From an uncultured Alphaproteobacteria bacterium (GTDB taxonomy: Bacteria > Pseudomonadota > Alphaproteobacteria > RS24): 64,000 bases of DNA. Below are positions 59,888-64,000 of the stretch, piece by piece (position 1 is the stretch's first letter; every line of letters starts with the position of its first letter). Below the pieces are notes generated by a model that had not been told where the DNA came from, ran no database searches, and worked only from the letters and a program-made list of their open reading frames with translations. A program made the translations under genes and the position numbers. The DNA is taken from assembly GCA_938091085.1 (NCBI GenBank), contig CALKOC010000017.1, positions 62,001-126,000 on the forward strand, in the 5' to 3' direction.

Positions 59888-60487
59888 ATGTTCAGCAGGC
59901 GTAAACTATTTTCACCCGGCATGACAGTCGGTCTGTTCGGGGGAAGTTTTGACCCGCCGCATAAGGGGCATTCTCTGGTGAGTGCTAAACTACAAACTGC
60001 GCTCGGCCTTGATATGGTTTGGTGGTTGGTTGCGCCGCAAAACCCCCTCAAAAGAACCAGCCCTGATGCAATGGAGAACCGCCTGAAAGCCTGCCAGGAT
60101 TTGGTAGGCCGTTCAAATAACCGCGTTTATATTTCTGATGAAGAAACTCACCTAGGCACGCGTAATACGGTAGATACCATCCGAAAACTGAAGCAACTTC
60201 ACCCACAGGTTAGGTTTATTTGGCTTATGGGCGCCGATAATATGGCATCACTTCATCGCTGGAAAGATTGGCAAGTCTTAATGCATGATGTTCCTATGGC
60301 GGTTTATCCGCGCCCGGGATATGTTGTCAAAGCAGGACTTAGCCCTGCAGCACAGCAATTTAGGGATTATCGCATCGCCGCCGACCAAGCTACAAACCTC
60401 AAAAACATTGATGCGCCTGCCTGGGTGATGCTCACCGGCAAGATGGATGACATCTCTTCAACCAGTCTTAGAAAAAATTCTTCTTAA
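59888..60487 (+). CDS. nadD: Nicotinate-nucleotide adenylyltransferase
   Basis: 199 residues. Makes nicotinate adenine dinucleotide from nicotinate mononucleotide and ATP. Nucleotidyltransferase motifs GLFGGSFDPPHKGH at the start and ISSTSLRKN at the end, with WWLVAPQNPLK and FIWLMGADNM between. ATG at 59888, 2 bases after the proA stop. The product is a normal size. Confidence 0.95.
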   Translation: MFSRRKLFSPGMTVGLFGGSFDPPHKGHSLVSAKLQTALGLDMVWWLVAPQNPLKRTSPDAMENRLKACQDLVGRSNNRVYISDEETHLGTRNTVDTIRKLKQLHPQVRFIWLMGADNMASLHRWKDWQVLMHDVPMAVYPRPGYVVKAGLSPAAQQFRDYRIAADQATNLKNIDAPAWVMLTGKMDDISSTSLRKNSS

Positions 60488-60560
60488 ATTATTGAAAAAT
60501 TCCGAAAATTGAGGCTAAATAAAATTATGCTTTTAACGAAAGCCCATATAAAACATAAGG

Positions 60561-60926
60561 ATGAAACGTTTGTTGCCTGACGACGAGTCCAGTCTCATCC
60601 ATAATATCCTTAAGAGCCTTGATGATGACCAAGCTCAAGAGATTCTAACCATAGACCTTCGCGGAAAAACGGCTTTTGCTGACTATATGGTGGTGGCTTC
60701 AGGCCGCTCCCAACGTCATGTGGGTGCGGTTGCCGATCACCTCCTGAGAAGTTTGAAAGACCGTGGCCTGAAGAATATTCAGGTTGAAGGGCTACCGAAT
60801 TGCGACTGGGTGTTGGTAGATGCTGGGGATGTTGTGGTTCACATTTTCAGACCTGAAGTCAGAGATTTCTACAATCTGGAAAAAATGTGGGATGTAGATA
60901 TTCCCAATGAGTCAGCCGTTACCTGA
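60561..60926 (+). CDS. rsfS: Ribosomal silencing factor RsfS (Iojap family)
   Basis: 121 residues. DUF143/Iojap core: DIRGKTAFADYMVV-like TIDLRGKTAFADYMVVASG, RSQRHVGAVADHL and EGLPNCDWVLVDAGDVVVHIF. It binds L14 and blocks subunit joining under nutrient limitation. The ATG at 60561 is directly beside AAGGA; a TTG at 60570 with proper spacing is an alternative start. It is followed by rlmH after 4 bases, a conserved pairing. Confidence 0.94.
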   Translation: MKRLLPDDESSLIHNILKSLDDDQAQEILTIDLRGKTAFADYMVVASGRSQRHVGAVADHLLRSLKDRGLKNIQVEGLPNCDWVLVDAGDVVVHIFRPEVRDFYNLEKMWDVDIPNESAVT

Positions 60927-60930
60927 GTAA

Positions 60931-61419
60931 ATGCGCCTCATTATAAGTGCCATTGGTCTACTCAAAAAGGGCCCCGAAACGGACCTCGTTGCTGATTATC
61001 TCAAAAGATTACGCGGGCCAGCTAAGCAAATCGGCATTTCGCAAGTAGAAATACGCGAGTCCAAAGAACGCTCCGCTAACAGTGGCGGAGGGGGTAATAG
61101 AAAAACCCTTGAAGCTGAACTTCTTATCTCACAATTACCTAGTGACAGAAAAGTCATTGCCCTCGATGAACATGGCAGGCATATAACGAGTCGCGAGCTG
61201 GCAAATTTAGTCCAACACAACCTCGATCAAGGTGTGCAAAATCTTTGTTTTGTTATTGGTGGTGCTGACGGTTTGTCCGAAACTGTATTAGAATTGGCAG
61301 AAGATAAAATATGCCTTGGTAAAATGACATGGCCGCATCAGCTTGTTCGTGTCATGTTGGTTGAGCAGTTGTGGCGGAGCGTATCAATTCTGACCAATCA
61401 CCCCTATCACAGGGATTAA
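60931..61419 (+). CDS. rlmH: 23S rRNA pseudouridine(1915)-N3-methyltransferase RlmH
   Basis: 162 residues, SPOUT family. Conserved SAM-knot segments: ALDEHGRHITSRELA, FVIGGADGLSETV and WPHQLVRVMLVEQLWRSVSI followed by NHPYHRD. Methylates pseudouridine 1915 in helix 69 of 23S rRNA. Follows rsfS by 4 bases. Confidence 0.95.
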   Translation: MRLIISAIGLLKKGPETDLVADYLKRLRGPAKQIGISQVEIRESKERSANSGGGGNRKTLEAELLISQLPSDRKVIALDEHGRHITSRELANLVQHNLDQGVQNLCFVIGGADGLSETVLELAEDKICLGKMTWPHQLVRVMLVEQLWRSVSILTNHPYHRD

Positions 61420-61438
61420 AATCTCTTTGGAGCCTGTT

Positions 61439-62593
61439 TTGAAATCAAACGTGATTGCAGTATTTCTTTTATTCGGCTTGTGCGGTGCCTTTACTTTGAC
61501 GGATGTGACGTTGCATCAAGCTGTGGCTCAGACAAAGGAAAAACGCCAATTAAAAAATCTCGAAAAAGAAATAAGAGCGCGCGATGAAAAAAGGGTTGAG
61601 CTGGAAAAACAGGCAGAGCAGATTGCGACGCAACGCCGTAAACTTCAGTTAAATATGATTTTCATTGCCGAGCAAATCCGGGCTAATGAACAAAGACAAA
61701 TCATGATTAACAAAAAGCTGGAGGGACTTTTAACGACACAATCTGATTTGCTTGCCGCTCTAAATAAAGATCGCGTTAATCTCTCTCAGTCTCTAGCTGC
61801 TCTGCAGCGCTTTGAGAAATCCACTCCACCTGCCCTCGCAGTCAGGCCTGACGACGCCCTTGAGGGTATTCGCGGCGCACTCGCAATGGCAGGTATAGTG
61901 CCAAGCCTTAAACAAAAAGTAGATGAAATCCATGCCAGACTTGATGAGCTGTCTGCCATTCGTCGCCAGATTGTTAAACGCCAGCAAGAGTTGGACGATG
62001 CTCTAGCAAAAGCCGAAAGTGATCGCGCAAAACTCGATGCACTCGTGGCAGAAAAGCAACAGGCTGAAGCTGTACGACGTCAGGAAGCAGCAAATGAGCA
62101 AGCAGCAATTAAACAACTCGCTGCCAAGGCCAAAAACCTAAAAGATCTTGTCACCAAACTAGAGAACCGCCGCAAAAAACAGCATAATCAGATTAAAGGT
62201 TTCTCCCTTACCAGAGGGAAGCTTCCCCTGCCAGTTTCCGGAAAATTACTTTCAAGACCTGAGACCATCCGCAAAAATACTGAAACGGGGCGTGAGGGCG
62301 CATATATAGTGACCCGCGCTCAAACACTTGTAACCGCTCCTTATGATGCGCAGGTACTCTATGCAGGTCCTTTCCGCGATTATGGGAATATGCTTATTCT
62401 TGGGGTCGGCAAAAATTATCATTTGCTTTTTGCCGGTCTGAGCACGATTTCTGTGGATGTCGGTCAAGTCATTCTGGTCGGGGAACCCGTCGGGCAAATT
62501 ATCCCAGAACCCCTTACAAATACGCCAAAAACGCTATATATGGAAATAAGGTATAATGGTCAGCCTCAAGATGCACTTTCATGGTATAAATAA
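61439..62593 (+). CDS. EnvC-like murein hydrolase activator (degenerate M23 domain)
   Basis: The frame begins at a TTG (61427), but GGAG at 61429-61432 fits a second TTG at 61439, giving 384 residues with a signal peptide (MKSNVIAVFLLFGLCGAF, cleavage near AVAQ). Two coiled-coil regions (about 35-120 and 170-245) precede a LytM/M23 domain (about 275-384). The M23 metal ligands (H-x3-D and HxH) are missing: residues around APYDAQVLYAGPFRDYG and NYHLLFAGL do not provide them. That is the EnvC-type activator of amidases in cell division, not an active peptidase. Lies between rlmH and ctpA. Confidence 0.9.
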   Translation: MKSNVIAVFLLFGLCGAFTLTDVTLHQAVAQTKEKRQLKNLEKEIRARDEKRVELEKQAEQIATQRRKLQLNMIFIAEQIRANEQRQIMINKKLEGLLTTQSDLLAALNKDRVNLSQSLAALQRFEKSTPPALAVRPDDALEGIRGALAMAGIVPSLKQKVDEIHARLDELSAIRRQIVKRQQELDDALAKAESDRAKLDALVAEKQQAEAVRRQEAANEQAAIKQLAAKAKNLKDLVTKLENRRKKQHNQIKGFSLTRGKLPLPVSGKLLSRPETIRKNTETGREGAYIVTRAQTLVTAPYDAQVLYAGPFRDYGNMLILGVGKNYHLLFAGLSTISVDVGQVILVGEPVGQIIPEPLTNTPKTLYMEIRYNGQPQDALSWYK

Positions 62594-62654
62594 ACATGAA
62601 ATAAAGTTGTTTCAGTTGGTTGGTTTAGTCGAAAATAGGTCACATAAGATAGAT

Positions 62655-64000
62655 ATGAAACGCGCTTCCTCCTTAATCACTTTTACAATTTTACTTACAT
62701 TCCTGTTCACGCCAATTCTCTCTTTTAAGGCCATGGCAGAGGATGCTCAATCTGCGCCCATCGCCAAATCTGAGTCAGAAAATCTGTATGAGCAACTAAA
62801 AATATTTGGTGGTGTTCTTGAGAAAGTTCAGCGCGAATATGTGGATGAGCCGGAGAATCGCGAGTTAATTGAAGCTGCGATGATTGGCATGTTGCAATCG
62901 CTTGATCCGCATTCAGCCTATATGCCGCCGAAAAACTTTGAGGATATGAAAGTTCAAACCAAAGGTGAGTTTGGTGGGCTTGGCATTGAAGTCACCATGG
63001 AAAGAGGTTTGGTGAAAGTGGTTGCCCCGATTGCCGACACGCCGGCAGAACGGGCTGGTATTCTTACAAATGACCTCATCGCCCGTTTGGACGGAGAGGA
63101 TGTTCTAGGCCTCACACTATCAGAAGCCGTTGATATTATGCGCGGCAAGATTGGGACGAAGATTACTTTAACGGTCTTGCGCGACGGGGAAGAAGAACCA
63201 CTCGAAATTGATATTATTCGCGATATCATCGAAATAAAGGCTGTACGTTATCGTGCTGAAGGACCAGACGGTCAGATTGCTTATATTCGGTTAACAACAT
63301 TTAACGAAAACACCACCAAAAACCTTCGCAAGGCTATGGCAGAGCTTTCAGCTTCTGCAGGTAAAGGAAAATTCGCAGGCTATATTCTTGATTTACGAAA
63401 TAATCCCGGTGGCTTATTGGGTGAAGCGGTTAAAGTTTCCGACAGCTTCCTGAGTCAGGGTGAGATTGTATCCACGCGCGCTCGCAAAGCCGAAGACAAT
63501 ATACGTTTTAATGCGCGACGGGGAGATATGTCCAAAGGGGCGCCGGTTCTGGTTTTGATAAATGGCGGTTCGGCCTCCGCATCTGAAATTGTTGCTGGAG
63601 CTTTGCAGGATCATCACCGTGCTCTGGTTGTTGGCACACAGAGTTTTGGCAAGGGGTCGGTTCAGACTGTCATTCCACTTCCCAATGATGGGGCGTTAAG
63701 ATTGACGACAGCGCGCTACTTTACGCCTTCGGGGCGTTCAATTCAGGCTTTAGGTGTGACACCTGATGTGATTATTGATCAGGAACTCCCTGAGGACATG
63801 AAAGCCCGCCCCAGACGAAGTGAAGCGAGTTTAAGGGGACATCTCAGTAGCAGTCCGGAAAATGATAAAGAAAATCCGGAGACGAAACCGGAGACAAATC
63901 CGGAGACAAAAACAGAAAATATTGATGACGCAGCCGATGATAACGGCATCACTGACTCAGAAGAAAAAAATGATAATAATTCAGACGACAAAGCTAAAGA
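62655..64000 (+). CDS. ctpA: C-terminal processing peptidase CtpA (S41 family), 3' partial
   Basis: The frame is open to the window end; at least 448 residues. Signal peptide MKRASSLITFTILLTFLFTP. PDZ domain with GEFGGLGIEVTMERGLVKVV and ILTNDLIARLDGEDV. Catalytic Ser308 in GGSASASEIVAGAL and Lys333 in FGKGSVQ, 25 residues apart as in CtpA. The C-terminal end is acidic and repetitive (three 12-bp units at 63877-63912 encoding PETK/PETN/PETK). It cleaves proteins by their C-terminus in the periplasm. Downstream of the EnvC-like gene, as in many alphaproteobacteria. Confidence 0.95.
   Translation, partial: MKRASSLITFTILLTFLFTPILSFKAMAEDAQSAPIAKSESENLYEQLKIFGGVLEKVQREYVDEPENRELIEAAMIGMLQSLDPHSAYMPPKNFEDMKVQTKGEFGGLGIEVTMERGLVKVVAPIADTPAERAGILTNDLIARLDGEDVLGLTLSEAVDIMRGKIGTKITLTVLRDGEEEPLEIDIIRDIIEIKAVRYRAEGPDGQIAYIRLTTFNENTTKNLRKAMAELSASAGKGKFAGYILDLRNNPGGLLGEAVKVSDSFLSQGEIVSTRARKAEDNIRFNARRGDMSKGAPVLVLINGGSASASEIVAGALQDHHRALVVGTQSFGKGSVQTVIPLPNDGALRLTTARYFTPSGRSIQALGVTPDVIIDQELPEDMKARPRRSEASLRGHLSSSPENDKENPETKPETNPETKTENIDDAADDNGITDSEEKNDNNSDDKAK
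63877..63912 (+). repeat. Three 12-bp units in the ctpA tail
   Basis: CCGGAGACGAAA, CCGGAGACAAAT and CCGGAGACAAAA follow one another (63877-63912), encoding a PET-x repeat in a disordered acidic tail. Confidence 0.8.

Overview
The window (64 kb, moderate GC, every stretch densely coded) looks like a chromosome segment of an alphaproteobacterium, most likely marine. The evidence is gene order and family content: ribF-ileS-lspA, then a DUF3035 lipoprotein and an active/inactive M16 peptidase pair; rplU-rpmA-obgE-proB-proA-nadD-rsfS-rlmH-EnvC-like-ctpA; a plcP-type phospholipase with its partner glycosyltransferase; a PopZ-like DUF2497 protein. I cannot name genus or species. I saw no rRNA, tRNA, CRISPR or insertion sequence, and no gene-free stretch above 300 bases.

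Layout. (1) 1-10023: housekeeping genes: HAD hydrolase (cut by the left edge), ribF, ileS, lspA, DUF3035 lipoprotein, two M16 peptidases, a crotonase and a rhomboid protease. (2) 10095-13240: a CHASE2 adenylate/guanylate cyclase followed by a metallo-beta-lactamase-fold hydrolase. (3) 13330-31142: a large type IV pilus / MSHA-like locus with minor prepilins, a secretin, a PopZ-like protein, prepilin peptidase, PilT, a major-pilin-like prepilin, GspF/PilC, GspE/PilB, a PilP-like LysM/SPOR protein, a PilO-like protein and a PilM-PilN fusion. A STAS / PP2C-phosphatase / HATPase-kinase partner-switching module sits inside it on the opposite strand. (4) 31294-32291: a two-gene lysis cassette (3TM holin of the gene-transfer-agent type plus M15 endopeptidase). 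(5) 32774-52221: a catabolic region with two GntR regulators, two class III CoA-transferases, an HMG-CoA-lyase-like enzyme, TonB receptor, TauD dioxygenase, EamA transporter, a 4-hydroxybutyryl-CoA-dehydratase-like flavoprotein that has lost cluster ligands, a CitE-like lyase, HyuA/HyuB, a YrdC-like protein, an MmgE/PrpD protein and two isochorismatase-fold amidases. (6) 52394-55506: a phosphate-stress region: arsenate-reductase-like protein plus aquaporin, then plcP plus glycosyltransferase, each pair preceded by a PHO-box-like 7-4-7 repeat. (7) 55653-64000: the conserved rplU to ctpA block, ctpA being cut by the right edge.

How the genes may work together. The pilus genes form a nearly complete machine (ATPases, platform, alignment proteins, secretin, pilins, peptidase), and the embedded partner switch is a candidate regulator of it. 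The catabolic region has its own regulators; a perfect 16-bp palindrome before the first CoA-transferase has a near copy before the TonB receptor, suggesting a small regulon of the FCD-type GntR protein. HyuAB plus an N-carbamoylsarcosine-amidase-like protein suggests use of a cyclic amide/hydantoin-like compound, but the substrate is not proven. Start codons were revised where a better start or Shine-Dalgarno sequence was visible.
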